The notes below the pieces were generated by a model, which had not been told where the DNA came from, ran no database searches, and was given only the letters and a program-made list of their open reading frames with translations. 64,000 nt of DNA from Lycocorax pyrrhopterus obiensis. Lineage: Eukaryota > Chordata > Aves > Passeriformes > Paradisaeidae. The translations under genes and the position numbers were made by a program. Of the stretch, positions 46,775 through 58,121 are shown piece after piece. Positions within the stretch are counted from its first letter, which is position 1; each line of letters starts with the position of its first letter. The stretch spans positions 1,512,168 through 1,576,167 of the forward strand of contig JACSVZ010000016.1 of NCBI GenBank assembly GCA_014706295.1. Reading direction: 5' to 3'.

Positions 46775-47109
46775 AATGATTTTTTCCCCTCAAGCCATGA
46801 GATAACTCATCACCACTCCCCTGTGCAAGGCAGCATTTGGAAGCTGAGTTGGGCTGCAGTAGGGCTTTGCAGGTCTCCTGCAACCCCTGCTTGGGGAAAC
46901 AGCCCTTCATGGATATTGTTTTAGTAATTGAGAGACCCAGAGTGGTGAGAAAGGCACGGACCAGGTGGAACGAGTTGCCCTGCTTTCCCCTGGCTGTCTA
47001 AGGAGGTTTGTGTGGGTTGGATGTGCCAGCTGGGACGCTGCTGAGGAAGGATGGAGCCTGCTAAGATGAGAGAAAAGTAATCAGTGCAGATACTGAGGTT
47101 TTAATTTGC

Positions 47110-47300
47110 TCCCCTCTCCGAGCCCCGCCGCGCGCTCGGATGGTGACAAATGGAGCGGTGCCGTGGGTGTCAGCTCCGAGTGTGTTACAAGTGGTCATTT
47201 GTCACGCCTGGTGCCTCGCAGCGCAGAGGATGCGTGGAGAGAGGAGCGGGGCGATTAAATCAAAGCGTCGCTCGCGCTCTCAGACGCCTTTGGAGGAGCC
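47110..47300. promoter_or_regulatory. CpG-rich block in intron 3 with a 10-bp inverted repeat
   Basis: CpG-dense sequence (GAGCCCCGCCGCGCGCTCGG, AAAGCGTCGCTCGCGCTC) is isolated in otherwise CpG-poor intron. GTGACAAATG at 47143-47152 is the exact reverse complement of CATTTGTCAC at 47196-47205. An ATCAAAG motif at 47259-47265 fits the TCF/LEF consensus. These features suggest an intronic regulatory element. Alternatives are a minor promoter or a retained ancestral CpG cluster. Confidence 0.38.
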
Positions 47301-48860
47301 ATGGGAAAACCCATCCGTCTGCAGCCGGTGCAGCACTCACGGCCAAGGAAACAGCCTTGCCTTGGCTGTGGGAGCATCCATCCAGAGTCATGGGCACCCC
47401 AAATTAAGTTCTGCACCCACTCCAGGGAGGAATTGCTGTTCTCCCACCCTAGGCTCCAGCAGCAGCCAAGAAAATGTCATTAATGGCATGGAGGGAGCTG
47501 CATCGCTTAGTTTTTGTGTTCAGCCCAGGATTCACCTGCTTGTGTCACGTTTATTGTATGAAATGGATTTGAGGCAGGAGAGCTGTGGGCTGGGGTAGGA
47601 GCTGGTCACCTTGGTGCTCTCAGTGTGGCTGCATCCTGCCTGAGCATGGCTGGGCTCCTGGCAGCACCTTTGTGAGCAGGGATATTCCTGGGATAACGCT
47701 GTCCTTGTCTTATCCCTTCCCTCCCCTCCCTCGGGCCTCTCTGGGATGATGCTCTGGCAGAGCTCTGCCATCTCCTTGCTCTTCTGGGGGAGAGTTGTGG
47801 AGCCTGGGGCACAGGTCTGTGTGCCAAGCTGGAGGTGGAGAGCTCCAGCCTCAAGCCTGGTCTCTGGACTGTGCTGCATGAAACGTGTCTGTAAAATCAG
47901 GGGCATCCTGGAAAATGATATACAGGGGGAATTATGAATTGAATTTCCATCCTACCTCAAGCAGCTCTGCCGGGTCTGCAGCCCAGGGAGGAAATTGCCC
48001 TTGAGGAGAAACACGATATTGACTTAAAATTTTATTTTTTATTTTGTACTTTATTATAGTACATCTTGCATCCAGGCTCAACAGATCTGCCCTGGCCACA
48101 GCTTTGGTAGGGGTTGGTGCACGCTGTGTCCCCTCCGCGGTGCAGAGGGACCTGGTCACCCTCCTCACGAGCAGGGATTACTTTGATGTTTTTGGGTTTT
48201 GCTCTGTTGCAAAACAGGGAATTTGAAATGGTTCTGGGCATGGCGGAAAGGTTCTCTGGCTGTCTGGGTGTTTCCAGGGACCGTCATTCTCTGGCTAAAC
48301 CCAAATCTCCTGGTTCTGCCATGGGCATCTGTTTCAGCACACCAGGCAAGCGAGGGTGGCAGGGCTGGAGGAGGGTGACAGGAGAGACCTGGGGTTATCA
48401 CAGATCTCCTGCTCCGCATCGGATCTGCTCCTGAGCTCTTAATCATGTGTTATTATTGAAGACAACTTATTCTTAGAGAGCCCAAGGTGCAAATTATGTT
48501 TCACAGCTAAGAAAAGCTTCCAGAGCTGCTGACGTACAGTAAATCCCTGCAGTCTCAGGGGGCTTTGACTTATGTGTAGCAGATGTTGAGGATGGAGACC
48601 ACTCCTTTGTGCCTGCTTGTTGCTATCACCAGCATACACACAGGTGGAAATTTAGGCAGGGAGAAGCTGTCTGGGCTCAGAGGTGGGGTCAATGAGTGTT
48701 CTCCCACCCTGCAGCTCTGGGCATCTGTCCTGTCCCCGGTGGTGGCACCAACACGGACAGTGCCAGTGTTCACACTGCTTGCAGGAGGTCCTTTCCTGTT
48801 CCGGAGCTCCAGAGCAGTTTGCCTGCCCTCCCCACTGTGGCACAGGGGTGAGCCAGTGTG

Positions 48861-48930
48861 GGAATCATGGAAGCATGGAATGGTTTGGCTGGAAGGGCTT
48901 TTCAAAGGTGTCACCCTTGTCAGTGCCGTG
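48861..48930 (-). mobile_element. Short CR1 3' end fragment
   Basis: GGAATCATGGAAGCATGGAA followed by TGGTTTGGCTGGAAGGGC matches the minus-strand tail of a CR1. The similarity fades after about 50 bp. Very short and degenerate. Confidence 0.55.
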
Positions 48931-50084
48931 TGTCCTCTCTCCTCTCTGCAGCTGGGTAGGAAGGCGCCTTTCCTCCCAGGAATAGTAATTATGGCTTGTT
49001 CTGCTATAAATATTCATAGGGAAGCTCTCTTAATTGCTTTTCTAATTAATTCTGTGCATGGCACTCTTGGGGTGGATGAGGAATGTGCCTTGGTTGGGAC
49101 GTCCTCCCATGTGAAATCCATCCTCCCATGGCAAATCCATTACTGGGCACAGTCCTTAAGCAGTCAGCCAAACCACAGCCCCCCAGGGCTCACCTCCACC
49201 CCGATGGCAGTGTCCTGCTCCATGGTGGGACATCCCAGCACCCCGGTGTGACCCGAGGCACGATGTCCTGCAGTGCTGTGGCAGGCACACAGGGAAGCTG
49301 TGTGTCTCTCTGTCCCTGCCCGTGCCGGCAGCGCCAGCCTGGCCTTGAGGCTGAAACTCTCCCCAGCCCCATCCTGGGGTGGCTCTTCCTTCACGGTGTC
49401 AGCACTAACGAGGAACCACTTCAGACGTAATTAATGAGCACTTGATGTTCTCTAGATCGAGGGGACACTGCATGGCATGAGCTGGAGAAGGAGGAAGAGG
49501 TGCTCAATTAGTTCCTGTTACGGACAGGAGATGTTTGCTTCCCAGCCAGGAGGGGACTGTGCTTTGGGGAGCCCAGCGGCGATGCCACCCCGATTTCCCA
49601 GTCAGAAGAGGGGCTGGAATTACGGAGTGACATCGGTGCTTCCCAAAATCCCTGGTTGCAAAGGAAAGATGCATCTTTTTCAGGGGGCTTCTAACCACAG
49701 CCTCTGCCAGCAGCTCTGTACCTGGGGAAGGAGCTTCTCCCGGAGATCCTCCAGGAATTTTCGTGCCAGTTCATTTTCCTGTTGATGAGGAGGCTCGATA
49801 GCTCACGCAGGCATTGAGGGGTGAACACGGTGTGCTGGGTTAGGTGGCACGTGGAAGTATTGGCTCTTCCAGTCTGTGTCCATCGACTCTGGAGTTTCGT
49901 GTTGCTGCAGTTCATGAGGGAAAAAAATATTTCTCCATGGAGCCTGATGCCTGGAGTGGGGGTAGAGAGCATCTCTGGGGGTTGTGTTTTTGGCACGTAA
50001 GTCCTGGCCCGAATCTCAATCCCCCAGTTTTTTACTCCAAACTCGTTGTGAGGTTCATTGTGGGAGACAGATGGTGGTGAGGCA

Positions 50085-50270
50085 CTGGCCCTGGACACTT
50101 CCAGGGATGGGGCAGCCACAGCTTCTCTGGGAAACCTGTGCCAGGGCCTCACCACCCAAGAATTTCTCCAATATCCAGTCTAACCTTGCCCTCTGTCCAT
50201 GTAAAGCCCTTCCCCCTTGTCCTGTCACTCCAGGCCCTTGGAGCCCCTTTAGGCACTGGAAGCTCCTGCT
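50085..50270 (-). mobile_element. CR1 LINE internal 3'-region fragment
   Basis: The block reads like the minus-strand CR1 at 28180, with GGCCCTGGACACTTCCAGGG, GCCACAGCTTCTCTGGG and CTGTGCCAGGGCCTCACCAC. It ends near CCCTTGGAGCCCCTTTAGGC. The tail end of the element is missing, so it is truncated on both sides. Confidence 0.85.
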
Positions 50271-51618
50271 TGCAGGGATGGCAGCCCTGGCAGAGGGAAG
50301 AGCCTGTGCCAGGCTGCAGCTGCTAAATCTGTTTTTAAAGAAGACTATAAGGTTAAATAGCATCAAATCCTTGATGAGAACTTCATCCCCCTTTCATTTG
50401 TTGACTCAGAATAATGAGCTGGGGCAGTGAGGATGGTGAGGAGCAGCCTGTGCCTGGTGCTGCCATGGCCACGTGTCTGCTGCTCGCTCTGCTGTGAACC
50501 TCCCTGTGTGTGTGTATGAATTGTCTGCAGTTTGATCAATTTATTCCCTTTGATCACTCGAAGTGGCTGGTTTACGGCAAGGAAGTGGAGCTGTGGTGAA
50601 GGAGCTGTGGCGTGGGACTGGGCAGTGAGCCTGGAGCCAAGTGGAAACTAAAACAGAGCAAAACCTGAGTGGGAGAAGAGTGATTTGGAAAAGTGACCAT
50701 GACAAGTGTTGGGTTTTTTCCCCCCGCTGGCTGTTTTGGAGAGCGAAGCAAGTTCCCTGCTCCGTGGCAAGCTGGCAGCCCCGCAGCACCGTCTGCCCAG
50801 GGCGTGCCTGCTCTTCTCTTTGCATCCATCTGGGACAGATTTTCTCTTCAGACCTTCAAAATCCCCCCAACCATGAAAAACAGAGAGAGTGAAGCCCAGA
50901 GTGGTGATTAAATGGGTGAGCACGGACCTGTCGGGAAGCTGCAGGCAGTGAGCAGCCAGGCACGTGGGAGCCTGAACCAGCTGCTTCCGTGCCCTGCTCG
51001 AGGCTTAAACTCCTTGTTTGGGGCCATGATGTCACCCAAACAGTTGGTGTTGAAGCTCCTTTGCATCCAGAGACAATTAATTTTTCCAAGCAAGCCTTTC
51101 TGGAGGAAAACTGCTTCTGGGTGAGCATCAACTGCATTTTGCTTCCAGTGAAGCACGTGGGGCTTACTCTGGTGAGCATTTCAGTCTGTGAGCACCTCGC
51201 TCCATCAACCAGGGATTTGCTCCCCTGGGGCAAGGGGTGGGATTTTTGGTAGAGGTGAACAGGGACGCATCCAATCGTCTTGCCTCTAATATGCCTTGCA
51301 CAGCTCCCTACCCCGCAAGCACCTTTGAAATCCTGCCCTGCTCCGATTCATTTCTCATCCATGGGAAGAAAAGCAGGAAAAAAAACCTGAGAAAGGTAAA
51401 ACCACATTGAATTTTACTTCCCTCCATGAATAAACCGTGGCAGGCCAGCTCTGACTTTAATTTACATGTGTCCCAGGGCGGATCTAAGCCCATTCCTCCC
51501 GAGGTGGAGGGCTGGTTTAATTAAGCGGCTGTGTCACGCGGAGCTGGGGCCACATTCCTCCGTGCAGCGGGAGAGACGGAGCCCGTGCCCGCAGGATGCC
51601 AGCCTGGATGCTGGGAAG

Positions 51619-51652
51619 CTCATGTTTATCTCATGAGTTTATCTCATGAGTT
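51619..51652. repeat. Short 13-bp tandem repeat
   Basis: CATGTTTATCTCATGAGTTT continues into ATCTCATGAGTTTC, so a GTTTATCTCATGA unit is repeated about 2.5 times. Each unit contains the palindrome CTCATGAG. Confidence 0.75.
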
Positions 51653-54079
51653 TCTGCCTATGCAGTGCTGAAAGAAGGGAACACAACGGGGTGGGTGCCG
51701 TTTGTAATTCGGACGGTCCCGAGGCGGGAGCATCTCTGGGTGATCCAAAATTTGTGCGTTCGGCTACAAGATGGTGAAGTTTGCACCAAAATGAGGTTTT
51801 GGGACAAGGATCTGGGGACAGGGCTCTGCTGGGGTGTCCCGTCCCCATGTGCTGCGGTTTCTGGCGTGGCTTGGGGTCCTGTGCTGAGCTCCCTCCTTGG
51901 GAGCAGGAGGATACTTTAGGGCTGGAATGCTGGGACTTCCCCGTTCCTCCGTCTGGGTTGCGCTCCTCTCCCTGCGCTGAGGACTGGATGCTGGCTCTGG
52001 TGGCTGATGGGGTGTTTTAGGGCCGAGTCTCCTTTCTTGGCACGGTCAGGAAGGCGGGATGTGTGTGGTGGGTGCCCTCCCAGCCCTCCTGGCTTGGCAT
52101 TGCTCCCAGTATGGAAAGCTCTCCGGATTGCTTTGTGGCTGCCTGGCGGAGGGTGGCACGGCAGAGCACCCCCCAGCACTGCTGGCTGCCTGCTGGGCTC
52201 GCCGTGGCCGTGCCAGGCCGGGGCGTTCCTGGAGAAACACTTGGCTTGATATAAAAGGGAATCAGATCATTTAACAGTAGGAATGGGGGCAAAATCCTCA
52301 CAGAACAACCTGCCAGGCCCTCCCCAACAGAGAGGCAGGAGGGAAGGGATGACAGGAGAGCACCACGTAGGGCTGCAATTAAACCTCTGGCACCACGTGC
52401 CTGCTGCCTGCTTGGATGTGTGCAGGGAGGATGAGGAGGGAGATGGAAGCAGGGTGGGAAGGCAGTGCCCTCATCACCCTTTGAAGGTGGGAGATGACAG
52501 CCCCCGCCTGTGGGTGACAGCCTGCCCAATTCTGCTGCTTTTCTCCCCAGCCTGCAGCCTGTGCCATCATCATATCAAAGGCGTTGAAGCCCAAATGCAC
52601 GGGCGGGGTGGCAGCCCGGGGTCTGTGTGTGTCCCCGGGGAGCACGGTGTCACCCGTGCCCCTGGCACTGCCCCGGAGGGCAGGCGGGAGCCCTGGGAAG
52701 CCGTGCCAAGTGCCTGCCCCTGTAGGCACAGCATCCTCTCAACGACACTGCTCCGTAGCACACGGTTTCGTGGGGGTGTTTATTTGCCTGGATGGTGTCT
52801 CTCAGCTGAAAGTGTCTGGGAGGGTGTCCTAGCCGGCATCTTGGCCGCTCGGGGTCACGGCAGGATGGCAAGGAGAGCATTTTAAAACACCCATCTCTAG
52901 AGCTAACCAGTTTGAAGGCTGAAAAACTGATGTGTTTTTTTTTATTTCGTTTTTAATATATTTAAAGATAGATTCTGTGTCGATGGTGTCTACAAAACGC
53001 ACAAGGCGTTTCTGGCAAGCATCTCCTCTCTTTTTTTTGGGGGGGTTTCACCAAAAAGTTGTGAACTTTGTGCAGAAGGTGTTGGGTTGAGGAGCCAGTA
53101 CTTTTTCTTAAGGATAAATTATTGTTTGCAGAAAGGGAGGCCTTGAATCTTTTTCCAGCAGGCTGCAAAAGCAATGAGCCACAGTTTCTGCTTTTCTCCT
53201 GACCTGTGCTGTCCTCAAACCCTGCTGCCCACCTCCCAGGGGTGCTGCTAGGTGCTTCCACATGTCTTTTTGGAGCAAGGCTGGATCATCCAGGCTCTTT
53301 AGTGCCTTTGCACCTGACAGTGCTCTCCACACCTCCAGCTTGCTTGAGGGCATTGTCTCGTGCAGCACTGCTGCTTCTAACGCAGCTTTTCATCACCTGC
53401 TGTGCCAGAGTGCCACAGGTGTGCTTAAAGACACTGGGATTGCCCTGGAAAGGCACTGGACCCAAAAGGGAGCCCAAAACAAGCGTGAATTTGGGGGTAC
53501 CTGGAATGCCACAGCAGGGACAGAGGGGCATGAGAAGGATGAGGCACTGCTGACTTGGTTTGCTGGGTGCCAGCGAGGGTTGGGGCAGGTCAGGGCTCTC
53601 TGAATCACTGCTGAATCTGTAATTCCTTGGAGAATCTCCTATTTTAAAATCCGAGAAGGAAAAATGCCACTCTGCTTCCCCAGGGAGCTTTAGAGCTAGT
53701 TAATGTAGGGGCAATGTCTCCTTTCTTTCTTCCTTTCTTCTTTTTTTCTCTTTTGACTTAAGCTTCCCTGAGAGAGTAATTAAAAAGTGCAAGTTCCAGG
53801 TGCTAACTGAGAAGATTTAGTTTGAGAGTGAAACGCTTGGATGCCTCCATGCTCGAACATCCCCACGCTTGCACCCTTCCCACAGAGGCTGTGAAGGTCT
53901 CTTGCCTCAGGCAGGAGCAGGGATGGATGAGCCGAGAGATCCTGCTTATCTCCAGCTCTTTCTAGGACTCCTGGCACCTGGAAAGCAATGATGCAGGGTA
54001 CAGGAGAGTGTTAAGCAGTAAAAAGCCCTCCCAGTGCTGCTGTGTGCCATGAGTGCTTCCATAATCCATCCTGCTGCTG

Positions 54080-54428
54080 GGCACTGCCCAGGCTCCCCAG
54101 GGAATGGGCACGGCCCCGAGGCTGCCAGAGCTCCAGGAGCGTTTGGACAATGCAGGGTGGGCTTGTTGGGGTGTCTGTGCAGGGCCGGTAGCTGGATTGA
54201 TGAGCCTTGGGATCAGCTCAGGAGATTTTGTGGTTCTATGATTCCGTGGTTTTGGCATTCTCAGATTCTGTGGTTCTGTGATTCTCAGATTATGTGATTC
54301 CGTGATTCTGTGGTTCTGAGCTTCTGTGGTTCTGTGATTCCGTGGTTCTCAGGTTCTGTGGTTCTGCAGTTCTCAGATTCTGTGGTTCTGTGATTCCGTG
54401 GCTCTCAGATTCTGTGATTCTGGGAGCT
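54080..54428 (+). mobile_element. CR1 LINE 3' fragment with expanded ATTCTGTG tail
   Basis: A CR1 of a different subfamily runs from about GCACTGCCCAGGCTCCCCAG through GAGCTCCAGGAGCGTTTGGA and TTGTTGGGGTGTCTGTGCAG to CTGGATTGATGAGCC. The normal tail, a few copies of an ATTCTGTG-type octamer, is here expanded to about 190 bp (54231-54423). It is made of interleaved GTGGTTCT, GTGATTCC, GTGATTCT and CTCAGATT units. Confidence 0.85.
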
Positions 54429-54899
54429 GCAGAGGGAAGTGGCAGTGGGGCCACAGCTTTGTGGTGCCTTCTCTGGGTGTTTGCCTTGCGTGAGACGTGT
54501 GACACATCCCTCCTCTGAGCCTTTGGGGTGGGTAGGAGAGGTTCAGCTCTGGCTGGGAGCCCCCAGTTGTATCCAGCCCTGTGGCCACATCCTTACAATC
54601 ACCCCCTGGACGTGAGAGCAACTTGCAGCTATTTTCCCCCAAACTTCCACTGATGACATCTCGCTGCAAGAAGCCTGAGTTTCACCCGCCCCTCAATGAT
54701 GTTCCCTGCCACCCCCAGACATGTCAGCCCTGGCAAAGGGGTCCTGCTGGCAAACCCACACCTGGGATGTGCAGCATTCCCAGTGTGCAGGCAGGATGAT
54801 GGATCCATGGGCAGCTTTGGGTTGTGGGGGGGTTAAGTGCTGAGCATCCTCCCTGCCGAGCAGCACCGAGGAGTTCTGTGCCTCAGCATTTACAAACAC

Positions 54900-54990
54900 A
54901 CCCCTGGTGCCTAAATGTGAGGAAATTGATAGTTAAGCACATCATTAATCTTATCCAGCCCCCATAATCAACAATCAATTAATTTTCCTC
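54900..54990. promoter_or_regulatory. AT-rich homeodomain-motif cluster
   Basis: A short segment of intron 3 contains GTTAAGCACATCATTAATC and AACAATCAATTAATTTTCC beside GC-rich DNA. Unique sequence, no repeat signature. Low-confidence regulatory candidate. Confidence 0.22.
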
Positions 54991-55439
54991 CAGGCTGAAG
55001 AGATGCAGGTTGTGCCACAGCCTGGGCGCTGGCAGAAAGAGCCCCTTCCCACAGGGAAAGCTGAGGCAGAGCCTCATCCCGTGCTTGTCCAACACACTAT
55101 CATGGATGCAGGCCTTGCCAGCTCTGGGAAGCTCCTGGAGCATTTGCCTTAAATTAGGGCAAATGTTGCACTGGCCATTAGTGGGGTGACTTATTGCTCC
55201 CTCCTGGGCTCGAGCCCTCCATCCGAGCCTTGCACTTGGACTGTGGGTTTGCTGTGTGAAGGATTGTGGATCCCACCGTGGCACTGCAGGGGGTTTGTGC
55301 TGTGCTTTCGGTATGAGGCTCATGGTTCATCTCCCTCAGGAACAGGGGACACACAGGCAGCAGCCAGAGGGGAGTGCTGCACCCATGGCAGCTTTGGGAG
55401 GGAGGAGAAGGCACCCACCTCCCCGAAACTGTGGGAGGC

Positions 55440-55660
55440 TTTAGGCAAGCACAGTGTAATTACAGGAGAGAAAAGCTAATTGGTAATAATAGCAATTAAG
55501 AGCCACGTGCCTGCAGATTATAGGAATTTGTGGAAAAGCAAAGTGATAACGGAAACCTGTGGACAGTGGGTTGCAGGGTGCCATGTTCAGGTGTTTTGAC
55601 AAAGCATCACTTGGATTAATTGTAATTAAACATTAACAAACCTCTTCAACCAACCCATCA
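55440..55660. promoter_or_regulatory. AT-rich candidate conserved element in intron 3
   Basis: Unique sequence contains GTGTAATTACAGGAG, AGCTAATTGGTAATAATAGC and CAATTAAGAGCCACGTGCC, where CACGTG is an E-box. Further on are TTGGATTAATTGTAATTAAAC and ACATTAACAAACC. The number of homeodomain-type cores per length is high. Inferred only. Confidence 0.3.
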
Positions 55661-56409
55661 ACATACCCTCAAACTTAAAACTGAGGCATGTTCATAGCAC
55701 TGCAGTCCTCTCACCATCCTCCTTCCATCCTCTTCCCTTAAAACACAGGTGGCTGTTCCCTGGTACCACTGCCCTCCCCTTCCTGCCCCTCCAAAGAGCC
55801 TGGCTCTGAAACACACAGTTTCAGGTGTGTTCTGACACATCCTCCAGCTCCAGAGCCCACAGGTCCCCTTTTGCACCTCTCATGCATGCTCACCCTTCCA
55901 GAGGGAGCACGAGGCTGCTGGGACATGGTGGGGAGGCGATGGTGGGAAGGGAGGGGTGAGGAGCTGGAGACACACTCGAAGCCTTGGTGTCCACTTGTGG
56001 TGCTGTCTCCTGCCTCGTGTGTCTGTGTAGCTCTGTGCCTCCTTGTGCTGGTTTGGGAATAGGGCTGTGTGTGTGGATGGGGGAAGGGTCTGCATCCCGC
56101 TGCCTTCTGCTGTGGAGCATCCTGAAGGTCCCCCTCAAACCCTCCGGACTGCGTGGTGACCCCGTGTGTCTCACTGCCCACTGCATGAGGTGGTGGGTTA
56201 TGGGCTTCCTTAGGATGCCCCGTGCATGGGATGGCTGCGGTGGGATGTGGAGCACTCGGCAGTCCTCCCCTGGTGGGGAAGAGGAAGGGCAGTGGGAGAT
56301 GGTGGCTGGTTCCTCTGGAATGCCACGTCCTCACCCAGCTGGCAGGGCCATTGCAAACAGACAGTTCATTGCAGCCAGTTGTGTGCCTCAGGCTGTGGGG
56401 GGGGGGGAA

Positions 56410-56710
56410 GATCTCCTGAATAATAAAATTGTAAAATATTGTTTTGATTTATTCTTTTCTATCATCTATTAATATCTGGAAAGGCTCTGTGAGCAGGAGG
56501 CCTTCATGAGTTTTGAATGACAGGTTAAAGGGCTCCAATAAAGATTAGATGGTCCACTATCTCCCAAGGAAATTGCATCAAAGTGGTTACTCCTGCTTGC
56601 TCCTATTAATTTCCTCTTCATGGCTGCTAGGAGATGCCTCATATCCTGATGCAGCAGACAGGGGCTAAGAGGCACTTTCCATTATCTCAATCATCGCCGT
56701 GTTTATGAGA
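56410..56710. promoter_or_regulatory. Candidate conserved non-coding element in intron 3
   Basis: An AT-rich, non-repetitive block directly follows a run of 11 G bases (56397-56407). It contains ATCTATTAATATCTGG, CTCCAATAAAGATTAGATGG, CTCCTATTAATTTCCTC and TTATCTCAATCATCGCCG. It is unlike the GC-rich sequence on either side and resembles the long conserved elements found in developmental-gene introns. No alignment was possible. Confidence 0.33.
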
Positions 56711-57605
56711 CACGTGGGGTGTTTCTGTGCAGAGCTGTGCCTTGGGGGGGATGGCATCCCAGGGGCAGAGCCGGGAGCCAAACGGGGCTGGCACCACCCT
56801 GGTGTGAGGCCAGGAATGGTCTCTCCTGGGCTGCATGGAAGTCTGATCCCTCGGGTACATGTGCCAAAATACAGATATTCCCTTCTGCAGCCTTTGGTTC
56901 CGTTGGGTTTCGTTGGATGTCAGGGATGGATGCGCATCCATTCATCAGTGCCCACTGGTGAGGACGGGTGGGGTGGGGCGGAGATGAGGGAGCCATCCCT
57001 GTCACTCCATCCTCGCCCTCTCTCTGCAGAGCAGCGAGATGGTTGATTAATGAAACCTCCCCTGTGGCTGATTAAACCCTCACTGTAACTGGAGCATCTT
57101 CTCTGTTATGAATTAGTTGCCATTTCCTGCTTGAATGAACTCGGAGGCCGGGCAGCTCCAGCCCCAGGCTGCAGGGGATTCACGGGATGGACCCATAACA
57201 CACTGTCACGGGCAGCACACCGACTTTTTAATTAAATATTTAAATTTTGCATGGAAAAAGAGCTGTGGAGCCTGAGCCAGGCTGTTGAGGTGGTGGACAG
57301 GCATCGTTCAGATCAGCAGAAGAGGAGGACTGTCCTACCCCTGCTTGTCCTTGTCCCCATGGGTGCTGCTGGGGACGGGGGTCCCACAGCCCCCTGCCAT
57401 CCCCCTGCCTGGATACGAGCAGTAGGGAGTGAAGCAGCTACTGCAGCCCCCTTGCTCTGCCTGGCTAAAGATCGTTGCCTTGCGGTTGCAGTGTTTGTCT
57501 AGTGGCTTCAGGAATAATCCATGGCCAATGTGGAAAATTCTGGCCATCCTAGATTCATGGGAAGGTGCTACCCCATTCAGCACTGATACAAGTGTGAAGC
57601 TTTTC

Positions 57606-57891
57606 TGTCTCCTCTCCTCTCCTCTCCTCTCCTCTCCTCTCCTCTCCTCTCCTCTCCTCTCCGAACCTCTCCGAACCTCTCCGAACCTCTCCTCTCCTCT
57701 CCGAACCTCTCCAAACCTCTCCTCTCCTCTCCGAACCTCTCCGAACCTCTCCTCTCCGAACCTCTCCTCTCCCTCTCCTCTCCCTCTCCTCTCCCAACCT
57801 CTCCCAACCTCTCCTCTCCGAACCTCTCTGAACCTCTCTGAACCTCTCCGAACCTCTCCTCTCCAAACCTCTCCGAACCTCTCCTCTCCTA
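57606..57891 (+). repeat. (CCTCT)n and (CCTCTCCGAA)n polypyrimidine array before exon 4
   Basis: About 286 bp of pentamer and decamer repeat begins with ten perfect CCTCT units (57611-57660). It continues as CCTCTCCGAA units mixed with extra CCTCT and CCTCTCCAAA variants. Apart from the short GAA or CAA interruptions the + strand is pure pyrimidine. The array ends 74 bp before the exon 4 acceptor. The minus strand reads as an Arg/Glu/Gly-rich open frame that is a repeat artefact. Confidence 0.95.
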
Positions 57892-57965
57892 TTCCAAGGA
57901 CAGGACCCGCTTTCCCCTGCATCCCAGAATGGCTCAGGACCCACCTGCTGTGCTCTCTCTTGCAG

Positions 57966-58121
57966 CCTGCCCCGCGGGGACGTTCAAGGCCAGCCAGGGC
58001 TCGGGGCTGTGCGTGCCGTGCCCCCCGAACAGCCGCTCCACCGCCGAGGCCTCGCCAGTCTGCGCCTGCCGCAATGGCTACTACCGGGCGGACTTCGACC
58101 CGCCGGCCGCTGCCTGCACCA
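57966..58121 (+). CDS. EPHB1: EPHB1 exon 4: cysteine-rich / EGF-like region
   Basis: This 156-bp exon encodes the end of Ala269 and residues 270-320, plus the first base of Ser321. The sequence starts CPAGTFKASQ and has cysteines in CVPCPPNSR, CACRNGYYRAD and AACTS, the six-cysteine EGF-like motif of Eph receptors. NGYYRADFDPP is the family signature. This stalk joins the ephrin-binding domain to the fibronectin domains and takes part in receptor clustering. Splice sites are TTGCAG and GTGAGT, phase 1 at both ends, and 156 bp is the usual length. The block around GSGLCVPCPPN is more variable between species than exon 3, and this copy is highly GC-rich. Confidence 0.96.

Larger units (their letters stand above)
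39200..57965 (+). other. EPHB1: EPHB1 intron 3
   Basis: The 18.8-kb intron starts with GTAGGG and ends at the CTCTCTCTTGCAG acceptor. It contains four CR1 fragments, several low-complexity tracts, a CpG-rich block at 47110-47300 and a large polypyrimidine array just before exon 4. I see nothing identifiable in 40090-41890, 42030-43380, 45200-46350, 47300-48860, 50270-54080 and 57250-57605, apart from a short tandem repeat at 51619 and a pyrimidine tract at about 53715-53755. Confidence 0.88.
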
